Source: Rhodanobacter sp. (lineage in GTDB: Bacteria; Pseudomonadota; Gammaproteobacteria; Xanthomonadales; Rhodanobacteraceae). From it: 64,000 nt of DNA. Made by a program: the position numbers and the translations under genes. The notes under the pieces are model-generated. The model did no database searches. It saw only the letters and a list, made by a program, of their open reading frames with translations, and was not told where the DNA came from. The stretch lies in contig SCSE01000080.1 of NCBI GenBank assembly GCA_004298015.1, positions 1 to 64,000 on the forward strand, in the 5' to 3' direction. Below are positions 47,273 through 56,742 of the stretch, in pieces. Numbering within the stretch: the first letter of the stretch is position 1; each line of letters opens with the position of its first letter.

Positions 47273-48982
47273 TCATGAGCCACCCTGCAAGCGTGCGGTG
47301 AGATCCTGCACGCGGGGGTGGTTGGGTGCCAGCTTGCGGGCACGTTCCAGTGACTGCCTCGCCCCGCTGCGATCGCCACGCGCAAGTTGCTGTTCGGCCT
47401 GATCCAGCCACGCCGTGGCCAGCTGATTGCTGAGATCGACCTGTGCCGCATCGCCCGGGGACAGCTCGGCGAGGTTGTCCAGCATCTGGCCGGCCTGGCG
47501 CAGGTTGCCCCGCGAAAGCGCACGCCTGAAGTGCTTTTCGACCTGCGCGGGCAACCCCTGCAAACCCTGTCGGGCTGCCACGTTGTTGCCATCGATCGAC
47601 AGTGCATTGCGATACAAGTCATACGCGCTGGCACCCGGTGGCAACATGATATGCCCTTCGCGGGTGGCCTCCCGCGCCCGCTTGATCAAACCCGCCACCA
47701 CCGCCTGCTGCTGCGCCGACAGCATCGGCGTGACAAGCCCTGCGTCGCCTGGCGACGAGGTCGACGCCGCAGCCGGCGAAGAGCCTGCCGGCACGGCGCT
47801 GGCCAGCCGCGCCTGGGCGGCTGCCAGATCCGCCGATTTCGGCGCCAGTGCAGCGGCCTGATCCAGCAGTTGCTTCGCCTGCGTGCGGTCGCCTGCATCG
47901 ATTGCCGCATTCGCCTGCACGGTAAGTGCCTGCGCCACCTTGCCCAGACCGGCCCTGGCCTGCGGATTGGTCGGATCCAGCGCCAGCGCGGCCTTGAAGT
48001 GCGCCAGCGCGGTATCGTCGCCGGCCCCGCTGATGCGACCGTCCCGCAAGGCCTGGGTGCCCTGGGTCAGGGCCGCATCCAGCGCGGCGCTGTTCTGCTG
48101 ACGCGTTTGCGCCTGCAAGGCACGCAGCGACGGCAGCGCACCGTTGTTCGGCTGCAGGGCGGCAAGCTGGTCGATCCGTGTGTTCGCCGTGGCCGTGTCA
48201 TGGGTGGCGAAAGCCTGGTGCGCCTGCGCCGCGAGGGCATCACCGACCTGATCCAGCCCGTGCGCCGCCACCGCGTTCTCGGGATCGGCTTGTAAAACCT
48301 GCTGATACAAGCCACCTGCACCGTGATCGCCGGTCAGGTTTCCGGCAGCGAACGCCTGCTGCGCCTGATCGATCAGGTCACCGGTCTTCGCCTTGGACAC
48401 ACGCGCCTTGTCGATCGCCCGATCGAGCCGGTCGATATCACTGCCACCCCCGAGCAGCTCACGGGCAACCGCCGCCTGCTGAGCCGCCTGATCGATGCGG
48501 CCTGCCTGCAACGCCGCGTCGGCCTGCGCCAGTTCGGCCTGACCAACTCGTTGCAGGCCGTTGCGGGCGCGGTCATTGTCCGGCTCCAGCGCGACCGCTG
48601 CCTGGAACAGTTCACGCGCGCTGGTGCCGTTCTGGCCATCCAGATCACCGGCCTGCAAGGCCGCCTGGGCCCGCGCCAGCACGCTGTTGAACTCGGTCCG
48701 CGGAAGCAGCGCACGCAACGAGCCCTGGTTGACCCAGATCGCCGTCGCCAGCAAGATCACCAGCAACAGCAGCAACGGGATCAACCAGCCGCGCCGGTCC
48801 GACCCGGGCGTGCCGAGCTTCCCCTCGGGGCGGCGCGACCGCGGCTCGATCGCCATCGACGGCAGGCCGTCGGACGGCACCGGTGGCGCGGGTGGCGGTG
48901 CATCGAGCTGCCCGATGTCGCCGAGCGTCGGTTCGGTGCGGCGACGTGGTCCGGTGTCGTTCTGGTCTCGATGTCCGCTCAT
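47273..48982 (-). CDS. Membrane-anchored TPR-like protein
   Basis: 569 residues. Residues 1-65 are a proline- and charge-rich cytoplasmic part, 66-84 is one hydrophobic helix (LIPLLLLLVILLATAIWV), and the rest is a long series of helical repeats of about 34 residues, such as RARNGLQRVGQAELAQADAA and ARAGLGKVAQALTVQANAAI. These look like tetratricopeptide repeats outside the membrane. I do not recognise a named family. It lies 98 bases after relA and seven before the SDR gene. Confidence 0.8.
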   Translation of the reverse strand: MSGHRDQNDTGPRRRTEPTLGDIGQLDAPPPAPPVPSDGLPSMAIEPRSRRPEGKLGTPGSDRRGWLIPLLLLLVILLATAIWVNQGSLRALLPRTEFNSVLARAQAALQAGDLDGQNGTSARELFQAAVALEPDNDRARNGLQRVGQAELAQADAALQAGRIDQAAQQAAVARELLGGGSDIDRLDRAIDKARVSKAKTGDLIDQAQQAFAAGNLTGDHGAGGLYQQVLQADPENAVAAHGLDQVGDALAAQAHQAFATHDTATANTRIDQLAALQPNNGALPSLRALQAQTRQQNSAALDAALTQGTQALRDGRISGAGDDTALAHFKAALALDPTNPQARAGLGKVAQALTVQANAAIDAGDRTQAKQLLDQAAALAPKSADLAAAQARLASAVPAGSSPAAASTSSPGDAGLVTPMLSAQQQAVVAGLIKRAREATREGHIMLPPGASAYDLYRNALSIDGNNVAARQGLQGLPAQVEKHFRRALSRGNLRQAGQMLDNLAELSPGDAAQVDLSNQLATAWLDQAEQQLARGDRSGARQSLERARKLAPNHPRVQDLTARLQGGS

Positions 48983-49080
48983 GATTCAGTGGTTGCCAGG
49001 GCAATAGCTGATCAAGCTTAGCATCGGCCGGGGCAAGCGCTTCAGCTCGCAAAAACCCGCGTTCAGCAACACCTGGCGAT

Positions 49081-51210
49081 TCAGCCGACGCCGATACGGC
49101 GCGCATCGATCACATTCGGCAACGCCTGCAGTTTGTCCAGCAAAGCGGACAGCTGCTCGAAGTCGCGCACCCGCAAGGTGAATCGCATTTCCACCTCGCC
49201 GGTTGCCGCGAACATCCGGCTGGTCGACGCGATGATCGGGGTGGCGGCATTGCTGATGACGGCGGTCACGTCTTTCTGCAGCCCCTTGCGGTCATAACTG
49301 CGCAGCTCGATCTCCACCTCATAGGCCTGCGCCGAGGCGGAGCCCCAGCTCACCTCGATCACCCGCTCCGGATCGCGTCGCGCCAGCCGCGCCAGGCTGG
49401 CGCAGTCGGCGCGATGCACCGAGACCCCGCGGCCACGGGTTACAAAGCCGCGCACCGGATCACCGGGCAGCGGCTGGCAGCAGCGCGCCAGGGTGGTCAG
49501 CAGGTTGCCGATGCCTTCGATGCTGAGCGCACCGCGATCGACGGTGGCGGCGCGCGGGCCGACGGCTGGTGGCGGCGAGGGCCTGGGGGCCTGCGGCTGC
49601 GCAGCCTCCTGCAGCACCCGGGCGATCTGCCCCGCGCTCACCTCGCCGAGCGCCAGCGCCACCAGCAGCTCGTCGTGGGTCTGCAGGTGGAAGTGCGCGG
49701 GCAGTTTTGCCAGCTCCGCCGCCGGCAATGCCAGTCGCTTCAGCTCACGCTCCAGCATGCTGCGGCCGGCGACGAGATTGGCGTCGTGGGCGATCCGGCG
49801 GAACCATGCGCGTACCTTGTCTTTCGCCCGCGACGTGTGCAGGTAGCCGTGATGCGGCGACAGCCAGTCGCGACTGGGCTCGCCCAGCTTGGTGGTGAGG
49901 ATCTCGACCCGGTCGCCGCTGTGCGGCTGGAACGTCAGCGGCACGATACGACCATTGACCTTGGCGCCACGGCAGCGGTGGCCGACCTCGGTATGCACCA
50001 GATACGCAAAGTCCAGCACCGTCGCGCCACGCGCCAGGTCGAACACCTCGCCCTTGGGGGTCAGCAGGTAGACCCGGTCTTCCAGCAGTTCGGTCTGCAA
50101 ATCGGCAGCCAGCGCGCTGTCATCCTCGCGCGGCTCCAGTAGCTTGCGCATCCAGGCGATCTTCGCCTCGAACTCAGCATCACCGCTGCCGCCTTCCTTG
50201 TATCGCCAGTGCGCCGCCACGCCGAGCTCGTTGTCGCGATGCATCTGGCGGGTGCGAATCTGCACTTCGAGGGTCTTGCCGGCCGGCCCCAGCACCGCGG
50301 TGTGCAACGAGCGATAGCCATTCGGCTTGGGCCGGGCGATGTAGTCGTCGAATTCGCCCGGCAGATGCGTCCAGCGCGCATGCACCACGCCCAATGCCGC
50401 GTAGCAATCGGTCACGTTGTCGACCAGCACGCGCACGGCGCGGATGTCGTACAGGTCGGAAAACTCCAGCGCCTTGCGCTGCATTTTCTTCCAGATCGAA
50501 TAGATGTGCTTGGGCCGCCCGGCCAACTCGGCGTGCACACCTTCGGCCTGCAGCAGCTGGCCCAACTCGGCCAGCGATTCGCGGATGAATGCCTCGCGAT
50601 CCGCGCGTCGCTCGTCGAGCAGCTTTGCGATGCGCTGATAGACGTCCGGTTGCAAGTAACGAAAAGCCAGATCCTCAAGCTCCCACTTCAGCTGCCAGAT
50701 GCCGAGGCGATTCGCCAGCGGCGCATGGATGTCGCGGGTCAGGCGCGCCAGCTCCGCACTTTGCTGCGCCGGCCATGCGGCCGCGGCACGCATCCGTGCC
50801 AGCTGCCGCGTCAGCAGGACAAACACCACCCGCAGGTCGCGCACGATCGCCAGCAACAAACGGCGCAGGCCCTCGGCGGCACCCTCCGGCGGCGCGTGCC
50901 GCGCATGCAGCGCCCACACCTGTTCGGCAGCCTGCTGACCGGCCACCAGCCGTTGCAATTCGGCGGGCAGGCCAGAGCTCCTGGCCGCCCACAACGCGGA
51001 ATCGGCACGCGCCAGTTCGAACCACAAGGCCGAGGCCTGGGTCTGCGCGTCACATCCAAGCATCGCGAGCAAGTCCAGCACGTCGCAGCATTCGGCTTCG
51101 GGGATGGACAGCGATGCACACGCCTGCAGTGCCTCGTCAAGCATCGGCGGCACCTCGCCAGCACGCTCGCGCCACTGGCTCAGACGGGTGGATTTGACGG
51201 TGTCGACCAT
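49081..51210 (-). CDS. relA: RelA, (p)ppGpp synthetase I
   Basis: 709 residues from ATG 51210. It makes (p)ppGpp from ATP and GTP or GDP on stalled ribosomes. The HD hydrolase part (about 30-170) has lost the HD and metal residues, as in RelA rather than SpoT. The synthetase has PKHIYSIWKKMQRK, YDIRAVRVLV and EFDDYIARPKPNGYRSLHTA, the acidic EFDD of RelA type. TGS follows at about 395-450 (VYLLTPKGEVFDLA), a Cys-containing conserved region (ARCCQPLPGD) near 575, and an ACT domain at the C terminus. Confidence 0.95.
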   Translation of the reverse strand: MVDTVKSTRLSQWRERAGEVPPMLDEALQACASLSIPEAECCDVLDLLAMLGCDAQTQASALWFELARADSALWAARSSGLPAELQRLVAGQQAAEQVWALHARHAPPEGAAEGLRRLLLAIVRDLRVVFVLLTRQLARMRAAAAWPAQQSAELARLTRDIHAPLANRLGIWQLKWELEDLAFRYLQPDVYQRIAKLLDERRADREAFIRESLAELGQLLQAEGVHAELAGRPKHIYSIWKKMQRKALEFSDLYDIRAVRVLVDNVTDCYAALGVVHARWTHLPGEFDDYIARPKPNGYRSLHTAVLGPAGKTLEVQIRTRQMHRDNELGVAAHWRYKEGGSGDAEFEAKIAWMRKLLEPREDDSALAADLQTELLEDRVYLLTPKGEVFDLARGATVLDFAYLVHTEVGHRCRGAKVNGRIVPLTFQPHSGDRVEILTTKLGEPSRDWLSPHHGYLHTSRAKDKVRAWFRRIAHDANLVAGRSMLERELKRLALPAAELAKLPAHFHLQTHDELLVALALGEVSAGQIARVLQEAAQPQAPRPSPPPAVGPRAATVDRGALSIEGIGNLLTTLARCCQPLPGDPVRGFVTRGRGVSVHRADCASLARLARRDPERVIEVSWGSASAQAYEVEIELRSYDRKGLQKDVTAVISNAATPIIASTSRMFAATGEVEMRFTLRVRDFEQLSALLDKLQALPNVIDARRIGVG

Positions 51211-51393
51211 GATCCGGCGGGTCCTGAACAAGCATCCATCTTAGCGGCAGCCCGCGTGTCTGCCGCGGCAATCGAGATCATCACCGACGAATCACCGGCG
51301 CGAACGAGGTCGCGCGCTGCACCCAGGCTATGGCGTTGTAACCGCTTGACGCGCAAAATCACCGACCATCTGCCGCCATCATGAAGGTCAGCC

Positions 51394-51879
51394 ATGCCGA
51401 TCCACCCTCGCCACGTGATCCTGCCGCTATTGCTGGCACTGCCGCTGTACTTCACCGCGCTGCATGCCCAGCAAACGGCGGGACTGCAGCAGCGCATGAG
51501 CAGCGCCGACTTCAGGCAAGCCGGCCTGGACAAGCTCTCACCACAGCAGCTGGCGCATCTCGACCAGTGGCTGCAAAAGCATCAGCACGACAAGATCACC
51601 ACGCGCGTGGTCGACAGCAGCGGCAAACCGGTGTTTTATGCCGGCGACAAAAAGCGCCATGCGATCGAGAGCCACATCGTCGGCCATTTCAGCGGCTGGC
51701 ATGGCAACGACGAATTCACCCTGGCCAACGGCCAGGTGTGGCAACAGGTCGGCTCGGACCAACCGATGTGCATGAACGCCGACAATCCGGTGGTCAAGGT
51801 CAAGCCGAGCCTGTTCGGCAACTGGCTGATGTATGTGCACGGCTGCAACGACAACGTGCACGTCAAGCGTATCCGCTGA
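51394..51879 (+). CDS. Secreted protein of unknown function
   Basis: 161 residues. A Sec signal is clear (hydrophobic 8-24, cut near LHAQ). Then MSSADFRQAGLDKLSPQQLA is a short helical motif found in small secreted proteins of this order, and the second half is beta-rich, with VGHFSGWHGNDEFTLANGQV resembling an SH3-like or OB-like strand pattern. Two cysteines (in MCMNADN and HGCNDN) may pair. Its stop is nine bases before the converging hrpA stop. Function is unknown. Confidence 0.8.
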   Translation: MPIHPRHVILPLLLALPLYFTALHAQQTAGLQQRMSSADFRQAGLDKLSPQQLAHLDQWLQKHQHDKITTRVVDSSGKPVFYAGDKKRHAIESHIVGHFSGWHGNDEFTLANGQVWQQVGSDQPMCMNADNPVVKVKPSLFGNWLMYVHGCNDNVHVKRIR

Positions 51880-51888
51880 CCTCGACAT

Positions 51889-54800
51889 TCACGACAGCGC
51901 CGACAGTGCCCGGGCCAGCCGCTTGGCCGACACCGGCTCGGCCGTCTTAAGCTCCTGCGCGAACAGCGAGACGCGCCACTCCTCGATCAGCCAGCGCAGC
52001 TCGGCGAGCGTTTCGGCCTCGGCGCCCGCGGCGCGATGCTGCAGATAAGCCCGCCAGTACGGCATCACCTGCAGCATGCGTTGCTGATCCTTTGACGGGT
52101 CCTGTCGCAAGCGCTCGGCGCGCAGCCGCATCGCCTTCAGGTAGCGTGGGTAATGCGCCAGCCGCGAGGGCGGCAGCTCGCGCAGGAAACCCGGCACCAG
52201 CAAGGCCTCCAGCTGTTCGTGCAGATCGTCGTAGCTGGCCCTGGCAAAACCCGGCAGTGGCGGCTGCAACCAGGACTTCGCCTCGGCCTGCGCCTCGATG
52301 ATCGGTTCGGCCAGTTTCAGACGCTCGACGCCTGCGGCAAACAATTCGCGCGAACACTGCACACGCAGCCCCTCGAAAGCACCGGCCGTGCGCACGTCCA
52401 ACTCATGCCGTTCGAGCAGGTCACCGAAACCGCCTTCGAGCAAGTCGTCGCGCAAGCCCTCCACGCCACCGAGCGGCGCATATTTCAGCGCCAGCGGATG
52501 GCTGATCGGCAACCGGCGGCGTGCCTGCCTGGCATCGCTGGCCAAGGCATTGCGCAACAAGCGCAACACGCCCCGGCGATGCGCCTCGAGCGCCTCGTCA
52601 TGGCGCTCGAACACCCGCAAGGCCACCGCCTCGCCCAGATCGACCAGTGCGGGAAACGCCACCATGCCGCCGTCGGCGCGCACCTGCGGCGGAATTTCCT
52701 CGAAATCCCAACCGGTGACATTCTCACGGGTCAGCTCCACGTCGGTCTTGCGCGAGAAGGCTTCACGCGCCTTGCCCTCCCACTGCGCACGCAACGCCGG
52801 CAAGTCCCGGCCACTGGCCAGCGTCTTGCCCTGCGCATCGTCGCCTTCGTGCAAGCGATAGCGCATCAGGTAATGCGCAGGCAGTTCGACGGCGGCGAAT
52901 TCAGCGAGACCGATGTCCACCCCCGTCGCACGCTTGAGAAACACCGCCAGGGCTTTCGCAAGCGGCTCGTCACGTGGTGCTTCGGCCTCGACGAAGGCCC
53001 GTGCAAAGTCCGGTGCCGGCACGAAGTTCCGACGCAGCGACTTCGGCAGGCCGCGGATCAGTTCGGCCACCTTCTCGCCCAGCAGACCGGGCACCAGCCA
53101 TTCACACCGCGCTGCGGGCAAGGCGTTCAACATCGCCAGGGGAAGATGCACGGTCACGCCATCGGCCTCGTCCCCGGGCAGGAAACGGTATTCCAGCCGA
53201 TAGCGCTGCCCCCCCAGTTCCAGCGTTGCCGGAAAGGCCTTGGCATCCAGGCCCGCACCACCGACCATCACGTCATCCAGCGACCAGCGCAGTGAAGCCT
53301 GCTCGGCGGGACGGGCCCTGCGATACCAGGCATCCAGCGCGCGTGTGCTGGCGATCTGCTCCGGCAGCTTGCCGACGAAGAAATCCACCAAATCGTCTTC
53401 GTGGCGGATCAAACCCTCGCGCCGCTGTTTCGCCTCGATGCCGCGCGCCTCCTCCAGCACGCGCTGGTTGGCACGCACGAAGTCGGCACGGGCATCGATG
53501 TCGCCGCGGGTCAGCGCCTCGCGCAGGAAGATCGCATGCGCCAGCGGCGGGTCCTGCGGCTGGAACGTCACCGCGCGTTTCTCCACCAGCACCAGGCCGA
53601 ACAGGCTTACCTGCTCATAGGCGACCACCGCACCGCGCCTGGTCGACCAGTGCACACCGCGGCAATTGACCCGCAACAGATGCGCCGCCTGCTGCTCGAT
53701 CCACAGCGGCTCCACCCGCGCGTTCATCATCCCCCACACGCGCCCGCCGATATCCAGGATCTGCGCCGAGAAGACCCACTTCGGCGGCAGCTTCGACAGC
53801 GCCGAGCCCGGAAACACCTGGAATTTTCGTTCGCGCGTGCTCTGGTAGACGCCTTTATCGTCCTTGCGCCCCACCTGGGTCGGCAGGCCGGCCAACAGGG
53901 AGCGATGGATCGCCTCGAAAAGGCGGTCCATCGCTCCCTGTTGATCAGCACCACGCTCTTCGCGTTCGCCCCCTCTCCCCTGCGGGGAGACGACCGCATG
54001 GATGCGGGAGGTAGAGCAATGCAGGGAGCGATTGCCGAGGGTTGGGGTGAGGGACGGGTGCTCGCGGGAAACCTTCTCGCCCTTGCTCTTCCGAACCTCT
54101 GCCGCGGCGGCGCGTGGGTTTTGGGACCGGACCGCCCCTTCTCCCCGCGAGGGAGAGGGGGCAGAGCCGGCAACATCCAGCTTCCAGCCAAGCTCATGTA
54201 CCACCAGCAGCAACTGCCGATGCAACTCGCGCCATTCGCGCAGGCGCATGAAGCTGAGAAAATGTCGTGAGCACCAGTCACGCAGCTTCGATTGGGTCAA
54301 TTCCTCATGGGCATCGTGGTAGGCGCGCCACAGGTTCAGCACGCCGATGAAATCGGAGGTCGGATCGGCGAACTGCGCATGCGCCGCGTCGGCCTGCTGA
54401 CGCGCATCGGGCGGACGCTCGCGCGGGTCCTGCACGCTGAGAAAGCTGACGATGGTCAACACCTCGCGCAGGCTTTGTCGCTGTTCGGCCTCGACCAGCA
54501 TCCGTGCCAGTTGCACGTCGATCGGCAGACGCGCCACGGTACGTCCGATCGCGGTGAGCTTGCGCGATTCGTCGATCGCGGAAATCTCGGCGAGGCGACG
54601 GTAGCCATCTGCCACCACGCGCGGATCGGGCGCATCCAGAAACGGGAACGCCTCTACATCGCCCAGCTGCAACGCCAGCATGCGCAGGATCACATTGGCC
54701 AGCGACGAGCGCAGCAACTCGGGATCGGTATAGGCGACGCGAGCGGCGAAATCGGTTTCGTCGTAAAGGCGATAGCAGACGCCGGGGCCGACGCGCCCGC

Positions 54801-56094
54801 AACGCCCCTTGCGCTGGTCTGCCGCCGCCTGCGAGATCGGCTCCACATGCAGTCGCTCGAGCTGGCTGCGCTGGCTGTAGCGCTTCACCCGCGCGGTGCC
54901 GGTGTCGATCACATAGCGGATGCGCGGCACCGTGAGCGAAGTCTCGGCCACATTGGTGGCCAGCACCACTCGGCGCTTGATACCCGGCTTGAACACGCGA
55001 TCCTGCTCGCCCGCCGAAAGCCGCGCATACAGCGGCATGATCTCGGTCTCGCGGTACTGCCGGCGTGACAACAGCAGGTGCGCGTCGCGAATCTCCCGCT
55101 CGCCGGGCAAGAAGATCAGCACATCGCCACGCGGGTCATCGTAGGTGATTTCATCCAGCACCGCAGCGATGTGCTCGGCACTGCCCTGCTGCATGCTCCC
55201 GCGCTGGCTTTGTAGGAGCGCACCCTGTGCGCGATCGCTCTTCGTCGGGCTTGTAGCAAGAGCATCGCGCACAGGGTGCGCTCCTACAGCGTCATTCACG
55301 GGACGCCAGCGCAGCTCGACCGGGTGCGCACGGCCTTTCACCGAAACCACCGGTGCACCGTCGAAATGTTCGGCAAAGCGTGCGGTATCGATCGTCGCCG
55401 AGGTGACGATGATCTTCAGCTGCGGCCGCTTCAGCGCCAACTGCTTCAAGTAGCCAAGCAGGAAATCGATATTGAGGCTGCGCTCGTGCGCCTCGTCGAT
55501 GATGATCGTGTCATACGCGCTGAGCCACGGATCGCCCTGCGTTTCGGCGAGCAGGATACCGTCGGTCATGAACTTGATCAGGCTGCGCTCGGAGACCTGG
55601 TCGTTGAAGCGCACCTGGAAACCGACGATCTCGCCCACCGGCGTACCCAGTTCCTCCGCCACCCGCCGCGCCACCGAACGGGCGGCCAATCGACGCGGCT
55701 GGGTACAGCCGATCATGCCCGCTTCGCCACGGCCTGCGGCGAGGCACAGCTTTGGCAGTTGGGTGGTCTTGCCCGACCCGGTCTCGCCGGCGATCACCAC
55801 CACCTGGTGCTGCTGGATCAGCTTGACGATTTCCTCGCCCCGCGCGCTGATCGGCAGCGACTGGTCCAGCCGGATCGGCGGTTTCGCCGCCTTGCGTGCC
55901 GCGCGCTTCGCCGCCGACCGCTCGATATCGGCCCCCAACGTGGCCAGCTTGCCTTCGTCGGGTCGGCGCGACAGCCCGCGCCAGCGACCCAGCAGGCGAC
56001 CGAAGTCGCGGCTGGACACCGCATCGAGGCCCCGCCGCAGCGCGCGCAGCTGCGCATCGGCCGAAGGAGGTGAGGAAGCGTTCTTGTCGTTCAT
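51889..56094 (-). CDS. hrpA: HrpA, DEAH-box RNA helicase, with two in-frame repeat insertions
   Basis: 1401 residues. It is a DEAH/RHA helicase that rescues ribosomes by splitting stalled subunits in E. coli. Walker A GETGSGKTTQLP is near 102, DEAH (IIDEAHERSL) near 198, motif III TSATI, and motif VI QRKGRCGRVGPG near 430. Two parts look foreign: residues about 269-295 are coded by a GTAG-type palindrome pair (55211-55288), and 645-709 by a 195-base element (53968-54162). Both keep the frame. Next to the second, residues 718-734 are coded by a 51-base hairpin. The family is normally about 1300 residues. Flanking motifs are intact, so function may survive. Confidence 0.93.
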   Translation of the reverse strand: MNDKNASSPPSADAQLRALRRGLDAVSSRDFGRLLGRWRGLSRRPDEGKLATLGADIERSAAKRAARKAAKPPIRLDQSLPISARGEEIVKLIQQHQVVVIAGETGSGKTTQLPKLCLAAGRGEAGMIGCTQPRRLAARSVARRVAEELGTPVGEIVGFQVRFNDQVSERSLIKFMTDGILLAETQGDPWLSAYDTIIIDEAHERSLNIDFLLGYLKQLALKRPQLKIIVTSATIDTARFAEHFDGAPVVSVKGRAHPVELRWRPVNDAVGAHPVRDALATSPTKSDRAQGALLQSQRGSMQQGSAEHIAAVLDEITYDDPRGDVLIFLPGEREIRDAHLLLSRRQYRETEIMPLYARLSAGEQDRVFKPGIKRRVVLATNVAETSLTVPRIRYVIDTGTARVKRYSQRSQLERLHVEPISQAAADQRKGRCGRVGPGVCYRLYDETDFAARVAYTDPELLRSSLANVILRMLALQLGDVEAFPFLDAPDPRVVADGYRRLAEISAIDESRKLTAIGRTVARLPIDVQLARMLVEAEQRQSLREVLTIVSFLSVQDPRERPPDARQQADAAHAQFADPTSDFIGVLNLWRAYHDAHEELTQSKLRDWCSRHFLSFMRLREWRELHRQLLLVVHELGWKLDVAGSAPSPSRGEGAVRSQNPRAAAAEVRKSKGEKVSREHPSLTPTLGNRSLHCSTSRIHAVVSPQGRGGEREERGADQQGAMDRLFEAIHRSLLAGLPTQVGRKDDKGVYQSTRERKFQVFPGSALSKLPPKWVFSAQILDIGGRVWGMMNARVEPLWIEQQAAHLLRVNCRGVHWSTRRGAVVAYEQVSLFGLVLVEKRAVTFQPQDPPLAHAIFLREALTRGDIDARADFVRANQRVLEEARGIEAKQRREGLIRHEDDLVDFFVGKLPEQIASTRALDAWYRRARPAEQASLRWSLDDVMVGGAGLDAKAFPATLELGGQRYRLEYRFLPGDEADGVTVHLPLAMLNALPAARCEWLVPGLLGEKVAELIRGLPKSLRRNFVPAPDFARAFVEAEAPRDEPLAKALAVFLKRATGVDIGLAEFAAVELPAHYLMRYRLHEGDDAQGKTLASGRDLPALRAQWEGKAREAFSRKTDVELTRENVTGWDFEEIPPQVRADGGMVAFPALVDLGEAVALRVFERHDEALEAHRRGVLRLLRNALASDARQARRRLPISHPLALKYAPLGGVEGLRDDLLEGGFGDLLERHELDVRTAGAFEGLRVQCSRELFAAGVERLKLAEPIIEAQAEAKSWLQPPLPGFARASYDDLHEQLEALLVPGFLRELPPSRLAHYPRYLKAMRLRAERLRQDPSKDQQRMLQVMPYWRAYLQHRAAGAEAETLAELRWLIEEWRVSLFAQELKTAEPVSAKRLARALSALS
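53893..53943. repeat. 17-base inverted repeat inside hrpA
   Basis: CAACAGGGAGCGATGGA (53893-53909) and its exact reverse complement (53927-53943) flank 17 bases that pair again in part (CGCCT...AGGCG). One arm codes for AIHRSLL, a conserved HrpA stretch; the other gives QQGAMDR, which looks like an inverted copy. Confidence 0.85.
53968..54162. mobile_element. 195-base MITE-like element inside hrpA
   Basis: The ends are 23-base inverted repeats (53968-53990 and 54140-54162) matching at 21 of 23 positions, of the form GCCCCCTCTCCC-NN-GCGGGGAGA. Length is exactly 65 codons, and the element is open in the hrpA frame. No target duplication is clear. It has no transposase and would depend on an enzyme from elsewhere. 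Confidence 0.8.
55211..55288. repeat. GTAG-type REP pair (BIME-like) inside hrpA
   Basis: Two perfect 25-base inverted arms (55211-55235 and 55264-55288), each starting TGTAGGAGCGCACCC, around a 28-base centre; 78 bases or 26 codons in all. A pair of oppositely directed GTAG palindromes is the form of a BIME. It lies within the helicase core between the second RecA domain motifs. Confidence 0.88.
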
Positions 56095-56116
56095 CAGCCG
56101 CGCATGATAACCGCTG

Positions 56117-56142
56117 CCCCGGCATGCCTTTGCATGCCGGGG
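56117..56142. repeat. Hairpin upstream of dps and hrpA
   Basis: CCCCGGCATGC (56117-56127), loop CTTT, GCATGCCGGGG (56132-56142): a perfect 11-base stem between the divergent starts of hrpA and dps, 13 bases before the OxyR-like box. It resembles a palindromic repeat unit. Confidence 0.7.
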
Positions 56143-56155
56143 ATTCGGCAGTTCG

Positions 56156-56192
56156 ATAGCCGGCGACTATCGAACATATCGGCACCATGCAT
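56156..56192 (+). promoter_or_regulatory. OxyR-like box upstream of dps
   Basis: ATAG-N7-CTAT is exact (56156-56170), and with 7-base steps the next quarters are ATCG and GCAT (56178-56181, 56189-56192), so the 4x4 OxyR pattern is met fully in one half and in part in the other. It is 70 bases before the dps start. OxyR control of dps is established in E. coli. Confidence 0.65.
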
Positions 56193-56261
56193 TTCCAACC
56201 GACGCCCCGGAGGACTATCGTTTCCACACGGCATATCTTCCCCTGACTTGAGGAGCGACAC

Positions 56262-56729
56262 ATGGCCATTTCCATCGGCATCGCCAAGAAGGATCGCGAG
56301 CAGGTTGCCAGGCAGCTGTCCAAGCTGCTGGCCGACACCTATTCGCTGTACCTGAAGACCCACAGTTTTCACTGGAATGTGACCGGCCCGCAGTTCAACA
56401 GCCTGCACCTGATGTTCGAAACCCAGTACAACGAGTTATGGCTGGCCGCCGACGAAGTCGCCGAGCGCATCCGCACACTCGACGTGGCCGCGCCTGGCTC
56501 GTACAGCCAGTTCGGCAAGCTCACCTCGATCAAGGAAGAGTCCGGCGTACCCGAGTGGAAGGAGATGGTGAAGCAACTGGTCGAAGGCCACGAGATCGCC
56601 GCACACACAGCCCGCGGCACCATCAAGGCCGCCGACAGCGCTGGCGACGAAGGCACCGCCGACCTGGTCACCGGTCGACTGAAGGAGCACGAGAAGACCG
56701 CCTGGATGCTGCGCTCGCTGCTGAAGTGA
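56262..56729 (+). CDS. dps: Dps-family ferritin-like DNA protection protein
   Basis: 155 residues, with GAGGAGCGAC before the ATG. It forms a 12-mer that stores iron with peroxide and shields DNA. The ferroxidase motif lies at [13 protein letters not shown] (His) and [19 protein letters not shown] (Asp/Glu), as in all Dps. The N terminus is short and basic ([10 protein letters not shown]). It is alone in its unit; an OxyR-like box upstream suggests peroxide control. A repeat cluster follows. Confidence 0.95.
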   Translation: MAISIGIAKKDREQVARQLSKLLADTYSLYLKTHSFHWNVTGPQFNSLHLMFETQYNELWLAADEVAERIRTLDVAAPGSYSQFGKLTSIKEESGVPEWKEMVKQLVEGHEIAAHTARGTIKAADSAGDEGTADLVTGRLKEHEKTAWMLRSLLK

Positions 56730-56742
56730 TCACCCGCCCACG

